A stretch of 64,000 bases of DNA from G963662655 sp963666875 (GTDB taxonomy: Bacteria; Cloacimonadota; Cloacimonadia; Cloacimonadales; JAIOQZ01). Shown one piece after another: positions 1-9,400 of this stretch. The stretch is from positions 434,001 through 498,000 of the forward strand of contig CAXXPU010000006.1 of NCBI GenBank assembly GCA_963666875.2, in the 5' to 3' direction. The stretch's first letter is position 1, and every line of letters begins with the position of its first letter. The translations under genes were made by a program, and so were the position numbers. The notes beneath the pieces were generated by a model that was not told where the DNA came from, did not search any database, and worked only from the letters and a program-made list of their open reading frames with translations.

Positions 1-1466
1 ATCGGATTATCGTCTGTGTCGGCGATCACGGGATCCCATGTAAGCAGAACGTCGTTACCTAGTTGTTCGATGTTCAGATTCTCCGGCGCTTTGGCGGCTG
101 CTGGCTCTCCATAGCTATATTTTGCGATGAATATATCGGCATCACCGCTTGATTCGACGATGAAATCACCGAAATATCCCGTAGCTCGATAAAATCCGCA
201 ATGATACACTTCATCAACTGCTGCTGCCGCGACACCATATCCAATATCGGATCCGAATCCACCCCCATTTACCGCCCATCGCCAGTTACCGCTGCTGTCG
301 AGACTTGCGAGAAATATGTCACCCGCTCCCAAAGTGGGTATCTGCGCTTCACCGAAGGTCGCCGTGTAATCGAATATGCCCGTCATATATACGTTGCCTT
401 CGGAGTCCGTATCCAGACCAAAACCTTTGTTGTCTTGAGAATATTCACCAGCTCCACCCGCGCTTCGAACCCAAGACCATCCGCCGCCTGAAAGCTTGGC
501 GAGGAAAATGGTCTGAACGCCATACACGCTCGGCGAGTGTGTTCCGAAGACGGACGAACCTATCTGTGTATAGAAATACCCGCTGACGTAAATGCTACCG
601 TCGTCGGCGATGGTCAGTGCTTCGGCATATTCTGGCGCTGCGCCGGATGATCTGGCGATCGATATCCATTCACCTGCTGGATTAAGCTTACCCACGAATA
701 CGTCGAAGTGATTCGCAGTGAAAGTGAAAGTTCCCGCAGTAACCGTTTGGAAGCCACTCCCGGCCACATAGATATCGCCATTGGAATCAACCGCGATATC
801 TCGCCCATAATCCCAGGAGCTTCCACCGGCATTCGAAACCCAAAGCCATTCCCCGCCGCTGCTGATCTTGGCCACATAGATATCGTAGTAACCGTTCGAG
901 GTCATCGTCAAGCTTCCGAACGCGGAGTTCGGACCGGCTTCGCCAACGACGTATGCATTACCGGATGAATCCACGTCGATCGTCGCGGCGGTGTCCCAGT
1001 AATTTGATCCGGCGCCGATAGCCCACAGCCATTCGCCATCACTGTTCAGCTTTGCAGCGAATATATCGGTTCCGCCGTAGCCGCTTAAAGAAGTGGAGCC
1101 GATTATCGTCGAATTTCTGTACGTCCCCTGAATGAAAACGTTACCATTGCTATCGACAGCGATACCGGTACCGCTATCGTCGCTCGAATCGCCACCCCTG
1201 ACAGCCCACAACAGATTACCTGAAGAATCGTGTTTCGTAACGAAAATATCCGATCCGCCTGCTGAAGGTAATTCGGTCGATCCGAATTGGACTGTTGCTT
1301 TGAATGATCCGGTTGCATAGATATTGCCCAGATGATCGACAGCAACATCATTGGCTACGTCGTAATCCCAGTTACCATGCGAAGAAACCCACTGCCAATC
1401 CATGCTCTGAGCGGCAGAACTCAATACAATTAGCATCAACCCGAGTAGCATTCCGTACTTCTTCAT
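1..1466 (-). CDS. Secreted beta-propeller (SBBP-repeat) protein, 5' part, cut by window edge
   Basis: The reverse strand is open from an ATG at 1466 to the window edge (488 codons, no stop). The start follows a GGAAAGG ribosome site. The product begins MKKYGMLLGLMLIVLSSAAQS, a Sec signal peptide. It continues with about seven repeats of roughly 60 residues, each containing a VDSxGNxYxxG-type strand and an AKL/DxxGxWxW strand, which is the SBBP beta-propeller pattern. Near residue 460 the propeller gives way to APENLxxxxxGNDVLLTWDP, the start of a fibronectin III domain. By analogy with other secreted proteins in this window the missing C-terminus probably carries a sorting domain, but that is inference. 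Export and the repeat fold are well supported. A biological role is unknown; surface adhesion or binding would fit. Confidence 0.8.
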   Translation of the reverse strand, partial: MKKYGMLLGLMLIVLSSAAQSMDWQWVSSHGNWDYDVANDVAVDHLGNIYATGSFKATVQFGSTELPSAGGSDIFVTKHDSSGNLLWAVRGGDSSDDSGTGIAVDSNGNVFIQGTYRNSTIIGSTSLSGYGGTDIFAAKLNSDGEWLWAIGAGSNYWDTAATIDVDSSGNAYVVGEAGPNSAFGSLTMTSNGYYDIYVAKISSGGEWLWVSNAGGSSWDYGRDIAVDSNGDIYVAGSGFQTVTAGTFTFTANHFDVFVGKLNPAGEWISIARSSGAAPEYAEALTIADDGSIYVSGYFYTQIGSSVFGTHSPSVYGVQTIFLAKLSGGGWSWVRSAGGAGEYSQDNKGFGLDTDSEGNVYMTGIFDYTATFGEAQIPTLGAGDIFLASLDSSGNWRWAVNGGGFGSDIGYGVAAAAVDEVYHCGFYRATGYFGDFIVESSGDADIFIAKYSYGEPAAAKAPENLNIEQLGNDVLLTWDPVIADTDDNP

Positions 1467-1916
1467 AACATTTACCTTTCCTTTTCAGATTTCTCATTCA
1501 AAAACACACATAGATTCTTGTGTCCGCATCCAAACCCTAATCATCACATCCACAAACAAACACGCAAAACCAGTTTTCGGCTATGTGGTTGTCAAGAACT
1601 ATATCCTCTTTATTTCTTAATAATTACGCTCTTTTCGATGAATCACACTTCCCGGATTGAAAATGTAGTGGATCTTGTGTATTTGACCAATATCAATTAT
1701 CGGGAAAGCTCTATGATATCATATAAAATTCTTCGCTTCTTGTGATTCTTCAGAATGGCAAACGCTTTCCTTGAAGTCTTTTTTCTTGACGATAAGTGGT
1801 TGTCTTGAACATGGCTTGTTTGGTCGTCAAGATGGCAGGGACATCCTGTACGCATTTTATGGAACGAGCGCGTGACCTCCGGGGACGCTAAATATCAATA
1901 AGCCAAAGGACATCGA
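1467..1916. other. Divergent intergenic region
   Basis: About 450 bases separate the leftward propeller gene from mtnA. The stretch is A+T rich, as expected for back-to-back promoters. I see an imperfect ACACA/TGTGT dyad near 1504-1522 and a TTGACG hexamer near 1785, but no convincing matching -10 box. Short open frames here lack ribosome sites and recognisable products. No tRNA or riboswitch was recognised. Confidence 0.5.
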
Positions 1917-2945
1917 ATGATCGAAAAGCTTCATTACGGAACCATGAAACAACCGCTCATCGAATTTATCCGCAGCATCCGTCTCGTACAGGACGAAGCG
2001 CTGATTCTCGACCAGACCCTACTTCCGATGGAAGAGGAAACGCTGGTGATCCGCGACTACCGTCAGTGCATCGAGGCCATCAAGATGCTCCGAATCCGTG
2101 GCGCACCCGCGATCGGAATCGCCGCCGGAGCCGCCGCATGGCTTGCGGCGATGGAATACTGCGGGCGAGAGGATTACCTCGATCTCATGAATCGGGCGCT
2201 GGACGAAATAGAAGCCAGCAGACCGACCGCAGTCAACCTCTTCAAGGCTACGACCGCGATCCGGCGATTGATTACTGCGGGTAACGGCAACAGTATCCTC
2301 GAATACACGAACAGGCTGATCGAATACGAGACGGACGCCTGCTTTAAAATGGGCGTAAATGGCGCGAAAGAAATCAAGGGCGAACCGCTGGGCATCCTGA
2401 CCCACTGCAATACCGGCTCGCTGGCGACGGTGGGCATCGGAACGGCGCTGGGCGTGATCCGAACCATCGCGCGGGAGCGAAGAGTACACGTCTTCGTCGA
2501 TGAGACAAGACCGCTTCTGCAAGGCGCACGTCTGACTACCTGGGAGCTGATGCAATCAGGCATTCCCTGTACGTTGGTCACCGACAGCATGGCTGCATCT
2601 GTGATGCGCTCGGGCGTCGTCGATTGCGTCATCACCGGCGCGGACAGGATCGCAGCCAACGGCGATTCGGCGAATAAAATCGGCACCTGCGGGCTTTCGA
2701 TTCTGGCTAAGCATTTCGATATTCCCTTCTATATTGTAGCGCCGGAATCGACCATCGACCGCGAAACGGAGACCGGAGAAGATATCCGCATCGAACAGCG
2801 GGACGCGAACGAAGTGGCGGGATTCCGTGATGTGCGCACAGCGCCGGCCGGATGCGGAGTCTATAATCCGGCGTTCGACGTCACGCCGTCAGAAAACATC
2901 ACTGCCATCATCACAGAAACGGAAGTCTGGCATCCGGGGAGTTGA
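1917..2945 (+). CDS. mtnA: S-methyl-5-thioribose-1-phosphate isomerase
   Basis: This 342-residue protein matches the MtnA family, which converts methylthioribose-1-phosphate to methylthioribulose-1-phosphate in cytosolic methionine salvage. Visible family motifs are RIRGAPAIG near residue 60, the catalytic-cysteine segment THCNTG near 162 and the catalytic-aspartate segment GADRIAANGDSANKIGT near 240. Length is normal. An AAAGGA site sits just upstream of the ATG. The gene opens a tight five-gene run, and the next start lies 3 bases after its stop. No other methionine-salvage genes are nearby. The sister family of eIF2B-like ribose-1,5-bisphosphate isomerases is the main alternative, but the motifs favour MtnA. 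Confidence 0.93.
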   Translation: MIEKLHYGTMKQPLIEFIRSIRLVQDEALILDQTLLPMEEETLVIRDYRQCIEAIKMLRIRGAPAIGIAAGAAAWLAAMEYCGREDYLDLMNRALDEIEASRPTAVNLFKATTAIRRLITAGNGNSILEYTNRLIEYETDACFKMGVNGAKEIKGEPLGILTHCNTGSLATVGIGTALGVIRTIARERRVHVFVDETRPLLQGARLTTWELMQSGIPCTLVTDSMAASVMRSGVVDCVITGADRIAANGDSANKIGTCGLSILAKHFDIPFYIVAPESTIDRETETGEDIRIEQRDANEVAGFRDVRTAPAGCGVYNPAFDVTPSENITAIITETEVWHPGS

Positions 2946-2948
2946 TCG

Positions 2949-4238
2949 TTGCGAATCGGTCTGATCGGTCTCGGACTTATCTGCACAATTCAGTTATTGC
3001 CATGCATAGAAGGCGTGGAAGCGCCATATCATTACGATGAATTAGTCGGAAATCGGTTCAGTGTACTGGATATCTTTCAGCCGGAAGATATCGACCGTCA
3101 GAGACCGATGATCGTCGAACTCGCCAGCTCGTATCAGGAAGCGTGGTGGACGACTACAGTCGGTTTCAGTGACTCGACCGTTTCCGTCACTTCCACCGAA
3201 CGCTACCGCGAGAAACTCAACTCGATCGACAGCCGTATCGGATTTCAACAGAACGAAATCGCATATCTACAGGAGAGATGGGACCACAAGCCGGAATGGA
3301 ATGAGGTGAATGCTCATCTCGCGTTCGACTGGCCTGCCGGATCGACAGCGATCGACGCCGGCTACACCGGTGCCGACGAGCGATTCTTCCGGGGACAATT
3401 CGATCATCTTGTGCCGATCGGAAGGTATGCCGTCCGAACATACTTCGAGGGCATGAACACCGACGACCATCCCGCGATCGGCGGATTGGCGCTGGTTTAC
3501 AGCAATGACGCGCTACGTTTTACTGGTGGCACGCGATACGACTCGGATGAAGAGTTCTCGCCCTGGCTCGGTTTTTTGTGGCATTTCGGAAATCGCTTCC
3601 TGATTTCGGGTGGATATATGAAAACGCTGCAAGCCTATCCCTATCGCAAATTGTTCGAAGCGCTACCGTTGCAGTGGAGAACAAACGAGATGCCGGATGA
3701 TACCGCGCAAGCGATTATGTTCGAGCGTGTTGAACTGAATCTTGAATACCGCCTCGGCAGGACGCGGCACCGGCTGAAATGGCAGTTCGATCACGCCGAA
3801 TCCCAATACGGGGTTGACTGGCAGAGCGATGCTTTTACCATTGTCCTCGCGGAACGTTCACTCGATCATCATCGGATCGAATACTCGTTCGGCTGGTCGC
3901 AGCTTGACATGATGTATCGGTGGATGGACGAAGAGCGATTCGAATTCGAACCGGCGCATTCATTGCGATCCTCATGGGATCAGCTCGTCGTGCCGTTCGT
4001 TCACCTGGGCGTTTTTGCAGGGTGGCAGAACGATATCGTGGTTCAGGAAGAGTCGTTCGATCGGTGGGAATATGGTGCTTCCGTATCTTATCTGGGTGTG
4101 CGGGACTGGATTTTCTCCATCGAGGGTGTCCTGCACAGCGACGATCTTCCGGATAGAGAATTCGAGGATCCATACCGGATATCCGTCAATATAGCCTACA
4201 GGCAGGGAGAATATGAACGTTTATATCGAGCGGATTGA
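2949..4238 (+). CDS. Predicted outer-membrane beta-barrel protein, family not recognised
   Basis: The 429-residue product starts at a TTG preceded by GGGGAG at good spacing; no suitable ATG exists before the signal peptide (MRIGLIGLGLICTIQLLPCIEG). The remainder is rich in aromatic residues and alternating polar/hydrophobic strands, such as FLISGGYMKT and RLKWQFDHAE, with no hydrophobic helix. That is typical of an outer-membrane barrel. I do not recognise the family. Its last 26 bases overlap the start of the DUF362 gene, so the two are probably translationally coupled. Export is well supported; the barrel assignment is inference from composition. Confidence 0.7.
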   Translation: MRIGLIGLGLICTIQLLPCIEGVEAPYHYDELVGNRFSVLDIFQPEDIDRQRPMIVELASSYQEAWWTTTVGFSDSTVSVTSTERYREKLNSIDSRIGFQQNEIAYLQERWDHKPEWNEVNAHLAFDWPAGSTAIDAGYTGADERFFRGQFDHLVPIGRYAVRTYFEGMNTDDHPAIGGLALVYSNDALRFTGGTRYDSDEEFSPWLGFLWHFGNRFLISGGYMKTLQAYPYRKLFEALPLQWRTNEMPDDTAQAIMFERVELNLEYRLGRTRHRLKWQFDHAESQYGVDWQSDAFTIVLAERSLDHHRIEYSFGWSQLDMMYRWMDEERFEFEPAHSLRSSWDQLVVPFVHLGVFAGWQNDIVVQEESFDRWEYGASVSYLGVRDWIFSIEGVLHSDDLPDREFEDPYRISVNIAYRQGEYERLYRAD

Positions 4239-5355
4239 ACAATATGATGCAGATCGTATTTACGATTTCGTGAAACGAACCCTCGAACCGGTTCTGGACG
4301 CGAACCCCGACAAACAGACCATCTTACTCAAGCCCAATCTTCTGGGTAGATTTCCGCCGGAACGTGCCGTGACCACGCATCCACTCGTGATGGACGCAGT
4401 CGCGCGGTTGCTGCACGAAAAGGGGAAGACCATCTGGATCGGCGATTCGTCGGGCGGTACGGTCAGCAGCGAATATGTCTATGCGGGCACGGGCGTGAAG
4501 GACGTCGCGGAGAAGTACGGCGCGAAGGCGATCAGCTTCGAAAAGAGCGGCGCCGTGAAGAAGAAAGTGACCTTTCCGGACGGGGCGAGTCATGAGCTGA
4601 TCTTCTCGAAGGCGTGGTTCGACGCGGACGGCGTGATCAACCTCAGCAAGCTCAAGACCCATAGCCTGATGCGATACACCGGCGCAGTCAAGAACCTCTA
4701 CGGTGTGATCCCGGGGCTGAAGAAGGTCGATTTCCACCGCGAGTTCCCAAAACCGCCGCAATTCGGGAGCCTCCTTACCGAGATCTACGGCGCACTGCGA
4801 GAGAAGATCCTTTTCAACGTAATGGACGGCATTCTGGGCATGGAGGGAACGGGTCCGTCATCCGGCAAGCCGCGACATTTCAACGCCATGCTGGCATCCG
4901 AAAACGCGCCATCGCTTGACAAGGTCGCGCTGGAAGCGATGGGTTTCAAGCTGTCGCAGATCGGATATGTGAACAATGCACTGAAACGCGACGGAATCGA
5001 TCCCGCTTCGATCCGGGTTTTTCCGGAAGGAGCGAGACTTGATTTTGGAAAAGTGGAAATCCTTCCGGTGCTCTGGAGAAGTATGTTTCTGGGTTCTTTG
5101 CCTGGTGACGTTCGCAAGATACTGCGAAAAATCATTGACTACTATCCCGCATATAAGTCAAACTGTAAACTGTGTAGAATCTGTATTGATAGCTGTCCCG
5201 TCAAAGCCATAACATTGCCCGAGGGGGCCAGTGTACCTGTAATCGATCGCAGTAAATGTATCAAGTGCCTTTGCTGCCATGAGTTTTGTCCTCACGACGC
5301 CATGGAAATCAAGGGCACATTCATCGCGAACCTGATCTTACGAAGAGAGAAATGA
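4213..5355 (+). CDS. DUF362 protein with C-terminal 2x[4Fe-4S] ferredoxin domain
   Basis: The N-terminal 300 residues resemble DUF362: a Lys-Pro-Asn segment (LLKPNLLGR) near residue 40, a GDSSGG turn near 78, and a conserved NLSKLKTHSLMRYTGAVKN core near 145-163. The C-terminus (about residues 317-365) carries two ferredoxin clusters, CKLCRICIDSCP and CIKCLCCHEFCP, giving two CxxCxxCxxxCP motifs. The protein is therefore a cytoplasmic iron-sulfur protein, typical of anaerobes; the reaction of this family is not established. The start overlaps the upstream gene by 26 bases and its stop overlaps the next start as ATGA, indicating one transcript. Confidence 0.88.
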   Translation: MNVYIERIEQYDADRIYDFVKRTLEPVLDANPDKQTILLKPNLLGRFPPERAVTTHPLVMDAVARLLHEKGKTIWIGDSSGGTVSSEYVYAGTGVKDVAEKYGAKAISFEKSGAVKKKVTFPDGASHELIFSKAWFDADGVINLSKLKTHSLMRYTGAVKNLYGVIPGLKKVDFHREFPKPPQFGSLLTEIYGALREKILFNVMDGILGMEGTGPSSGKPRHFNAMLASENAPSLDKVALEAMGFKLSQIGYVNNALKRDGIDPASIRVFPEGARLDFGKVEILPVLWRSMFLGSLPGDVRKILRKIIDYYPAYKSNCKLCRICIDSCPVKAITLPEGASVPVIDRSKCIKCLCCHEFCPHDAMEIKGTFIANLILRREK

Positions 5356-6002
5356 AAATGGCGCGCTACCGGATTCAATGGTTCGGACACAGTATGTGGA
5401 AGGTTGCTACGGAATCAATATCGGTCATTACCGATCCGTTTTCGGATATCGGGTATCCGATGCCCGAAAACGAATCCGCGGATTATGTCCTATCCAGTCA
5501 CAGCCATTACGACCACAACAATTTCAACCTGATTAGAGGGGAATTCAGGAGAATCGACAGCGAAGGTACGTTCGACGGCAAGGAAATTGACATCGAGATG
5601 ATTCCCGTCTGGCACGATACAGAACATGGCCGGCAGCGGGGAAAGAACCTGCTGATGAAATTCGAGATCGAAGGCAGGACATTCTTGCACTGTGGCGATT
5701 TGGGGCATGCACTCGATCGGGATACGCTGGAAAGACTGGGCACAATCGACGTGATGTTCGTCCCGGTGGGCGGCACATATACGCTCGACGCCCGGGATGC
5801 GTTGAAGACTGTCGAATCGGTCAACCCGAAGATCGTGTTTCCGATGCACTACAAGACGCCGCACGTTCGAATCGATATCGAAAGCGTCGAACCGTATCTG
5901 AAGATGACAAACGGATTTCGCAAGGTGGATTCCAATGTGGTGATCCTCGACGACGGGGATTTCTCGAAGAAACAAACGATCATCCTGAACTACATGGACT
6001 GA
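5352..6002 (+). CDS. Metallo-beta-lactamase-fold hydrolase (UPF0173-like)
   Basis: The chosen start (ATG at 5352, 216 residues) gives the ATGA overlap with the DUF362 gene and begins MKMARYRIQWFGHS, the usual N-terminus of this group. A longer frame upstream lies inside the previous gene and is unlikely. The zinc-binding signature SHSHYDHN lies near residue 49. Further metal ligands are visible as HDTEHG, HCGDLGH and a late MHYKTPH. This is the small cytoplasmic UlaG/UPF0173-like subfamily, whose substrates are mostly unknown. Confidence 0.88.
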   Translation: MKMARYRIQWFGHSMWKVATESISVITDPFSDIGYPMPENESADYVLSSHSHYDHNNFNLIRGEFRRIDSEGTFDGKEIDIEMIPVWHDTEHGRQRGKNLLMKFEIEGRTFLHCGDLGHALDRDTLERLGTIDVMFVPVGGTYTLDARDALKTVESVNPKIVFPMHYKTPHVRIDIESVEPYLKMTNGFRKVDSNVVILDDGDFSKKQTIILNYMD

Positions 6003-6006
6003 TGAC

Positions 6007-6309
6007 ATGGTAAAAAAGAAGAAAGGCGGATTGATCTTACGAATCGTCATACTGGCGGGGCTGGTCTATATCTTTTTCCTGGATGGTTCCAGTGTGTATC
6101 GGATGATCCGCTCCAGGATGGAAGTACGAAAAGTTCGCAAGCAAATCGAGCAATATCGGGCAGAACGAGATTCACTTGAGTTATTGAACCAGGAACTCGA
6201 GAATGACCCGAAGGCGATCGAGAAAATCGCCCGGGAAAAGCTGGGCATGCAAAAAGAGGGTGAAGAAGTATATCGATTCTTCCTTGAAGAGGAGGAAGAA
6301 ACTGACTGA
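6007..6309 (+). CDS. FtsB/DivIC-family septum formation initiator
   Basis: The 100-residue protein has a short basic N-terminus (MVKKKKGG), one membrane helix (about residues 10-27), a coiled coil of Glu/Arg/Leu heptads (about 30-62), then the family signature DPKAIEKIAREKLGM. This is the architecture of FtsB/DivIC, a bitopic divisome protein that bridges FtsL and FtsQ. It starts 4 bases after the metallo-hydrolase stop and is the last gene of the run that began with mtnA. The C-terminus ends in a Glu-rich tail. Confidence 0.87.
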   Translation: MVKKKKGGLILRIVILAGLVYIFFLDGSSVYRMIRSRMEVRKVRKQIEQYRAERDSLELLNQELENDPKAIEKIAREKLGMQKEGEEVYRFFLEEEEETD

Positions 6310-6487
6310 AAAAGATGAAGTTCTCGCGCGATCGGGAGCGTTGATTTCGCAAATGAAGAAATGTGAAACAAAAAAAACGAAAAAAAAATTGACAGTGCAC
6401 TCGTGCATCCGCTCAATTTACTAAATATTGACTTTCAATAGGAAGTAAAATGATCACACATATTTCTACTACACTGAGGAGGAAGTT
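6310..6487. other. Leader of the giant secreted protein gene
   Basis: This 178-base gap has an A-rich run (6367-6388) followed by TTGACA at 6389, and a second TTGACT at 6428. Neither has a convincing -10 partner at normal spacing. A GAGGAGG ribosome site directly precedes the ATG at 6488. A promoter here is likely from context but cannot be placed. Confidence 0.4.
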
Positions 6488-9400
6488 ATGAAGCAAAGTT
6501 CTCGTGCATGGATTCTGCTGATTCTTGGAATCTTTCTATGTGCTTCCCTGCTTGTCGCAAAGACCCCTGAGGTCCAGTACAGCGATCCTGCAGGATTAGC
6601 CCCAAGATCACTCACTACCAGCACATCAACCCACCAACCAACACAACCCCAAACGTTCAGAACGGACGTGGCGTATGGCTATAACGCCTACGATCCGTCC
6701 GGCGCCCTTTCCGATGGTCCCGTGACCTTCGAACTGGACTCGCCTGACGCCATCACCCTGATCCAGGATCAGAGTGCGTACAACTTCATCGCCGGTTCCA
6801 GTACCGATTACGACGGAAACTGGTGGGGACTCGTGTACAGCACTAACGAACTGGTAACGATCGATCCTGAAACAGGTGACCGTACCGTTATTGCGACAGC
6901 CACAGCCCCCGGAGGTCGTTCCTGGACCGGTATGGCATACGACTTCACAACCATGACGATGTATGCTATCTGCTTCAGCAGTGGCGTTGACGCAGCGCTT
7001 TGTACGATCGACCTCGATACGTACGAGGTTACCCTGGTCGGTGCAACCACCGATATCACAACCCCGATCGCGCTCGCTTGCAGCAACGAAGGTGACGTGT
7101 ACACGGTTGACATCGCCGACGACAATCTGAAGCTTGTTGATAAGACTGATGGTTCCGCTGAAATCGTCGGATACGTCGGATTCGACTGTATCTACGCTCA
7201 GGACATGGAATTCGATCATGAAGACAACACCCTTTGGTGGGCTTCGTACTCAACCCAGGGCGAGCTTCGCACCATCAACATCGAAACCGGTCAATCCACC
7301 CTCATTGGCATGTTCCAGGGTGGCGCTGAAATTACCGGCTTTGCCATCTTCAGCATTCCAGCAGACCCGGGTGCTCCTGCAGCTCCGTCAAATCTGGTTA
7401 TCACACCGAATGCCGGTGGTGCACTTTCCTGCGCACTTTCCTGGACGAACCCTTCGACTGACTTCGAAGGCAATACCCTGACGGAACTGACCGGCATCAA
7501 TATCTACAGAAACGATATGCTGGTCCATACCGTCAACAATCCGACCATCGGCGCAAACGCGTCTTGGACAGACAATACCATGGCTGCTCCGTTGATGGCC
7601 TATTATCGTATTCTCGGTGTCAACTCCTTCGGCGAAGGTGTTCCGGTTACCGGTAACGCATGGGTGGGCGAAGACGTTCCCGCCGCTGTCACCGATCTGA
7701 CACTTGTTGAAAACAACTACAACGGACGCCTGACCTGGGTTAATCCCACCACAGGAATGCACGGCGGACCTTATAACAACCCGATTACGGGCTATCACCT
7801 TGTCCGTAGCGATGGCGAAGTAATCGATATCACCGGCATAATGACCATGTACGACGATACGACCATCGAATTCGGCGGTACGTACTCCTACGAAGTATCC
7901 CCGGTGAATGCAAGCGGTATCGGCGCTCCCGCCGTATCGAACTCCTGCATGATCCTTACACCCGGCACGATGGTTTACGCCGATTTCGAAGGCGGAGTCA
8001 TACCGGAAGGCTGGACACAGGAAAATATCGTGAATGACCTGGATTGGGTCGTTCAGACAGGTGGATATTCTGGTAATCCTGAGTTTGCCAACAATGGTGA
8101 ATACAATGCCTGTTTATACGAAAGCGGTTCCAATGGAACGACAACCCGCCTGATCTCACCGGTATTCAACATCACACAAGGAGCTGTGCTTACATTTGCA
8201 CATACCCAGGCTGTTTGGGCCGGTGATCAGGACAACCTGACACTCCTGTATCGCAATACACCGGGTGGTACCTGGACACAAATCCAGACCTGGACAGAAG
8301 ATATATCTGCCTGGCAGTCTGAAAACTTCGTGCTTCCGAATGCAAGCACAACCTATCAGCTTGCATTCGAAGGATTGGTAGCTTACGGTTATGGCGTCTG
8401 CCTTGACGACATTATCGTTTCTGGCGAAGCCGGCGATGTAGGTACGATCGAAGGTACCGTGACACTCGACGGCGGCTCCGGTGTCATCACTGAAGTTGAA
8501 GTGGAAGCTGGTGGCGTAATGGTTCATCCTAACCAGAGCGGTGACTATGCAATCACACTTGCTGTCGGAACTTACGATGTCACAGCGTCACTGTTTGGCT
8601 ACAGCGATGTCGTGGTTGAAGGCGTCGATGTTGTTGCCGATCAGGTAACCGACGGCGTTGACATCACGCTCGTACCGAACCCCAACGTGACCGTGACCGG
8701 CCGTTGCGTCGGTAGCGATTATCCGGATGTTGGTCTGGCGAACGTTCAGATCGATATTACCGGATACGATACATATCAGGCATTCACCAACGCCGATGGT
8801 TACTTCACCATAGAAGGCGTATGGGCGAACCATACCTATCAGCTTACTGCGATGGTTACGGGTTACGATGTCTATATCGGTGAAGCGATTGTCGGCGACA
8901 ATGATGTCGATCTTGGCGATATCATTCTTCCGGAAATTGCAAGCCCACCCTATAACCTGATCGCGACACAAAACGATGAAGGCACGATCGCGAACCTGAT
9001 CTGGCGCACCCCGACCGGCTCGCTCGAGACTGTATTCAATTTCGACAATGACGATTGCGATTTCGTTAGCAATTCTACTACCGGTTGGCAATGGGGCGAA
9101 GACACAGGATTCGGATACAACTCCGAACCGAACGTCTGGGCGACTGTCCTTAACGGTAATTATGTCGATAACGCCGACTGGACGCTCGACTCTCCCGAAG
9201 TCATGATCGCTACTGATGACTACCAGTTGACTTTCTGGCACAATGTCGATACTGAGAACTCTTGGGATGGCGGCAATGTCAGCATTTCAATCGACGGTGG
9301 AAATTCATGGACAGTGATCACGCCGATTGGTGGTTATCCTGACGACGAAATCGTTGGTCTCGATAACGAACCTGGTTTCACCGACGGTCCTACCGGCTGG

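Noticed and set aside
1518..1745. 75-codon frame in the divergent intergenic region
   Set aside because: Low-complexity, A+T-driven composition and no ribosome site.
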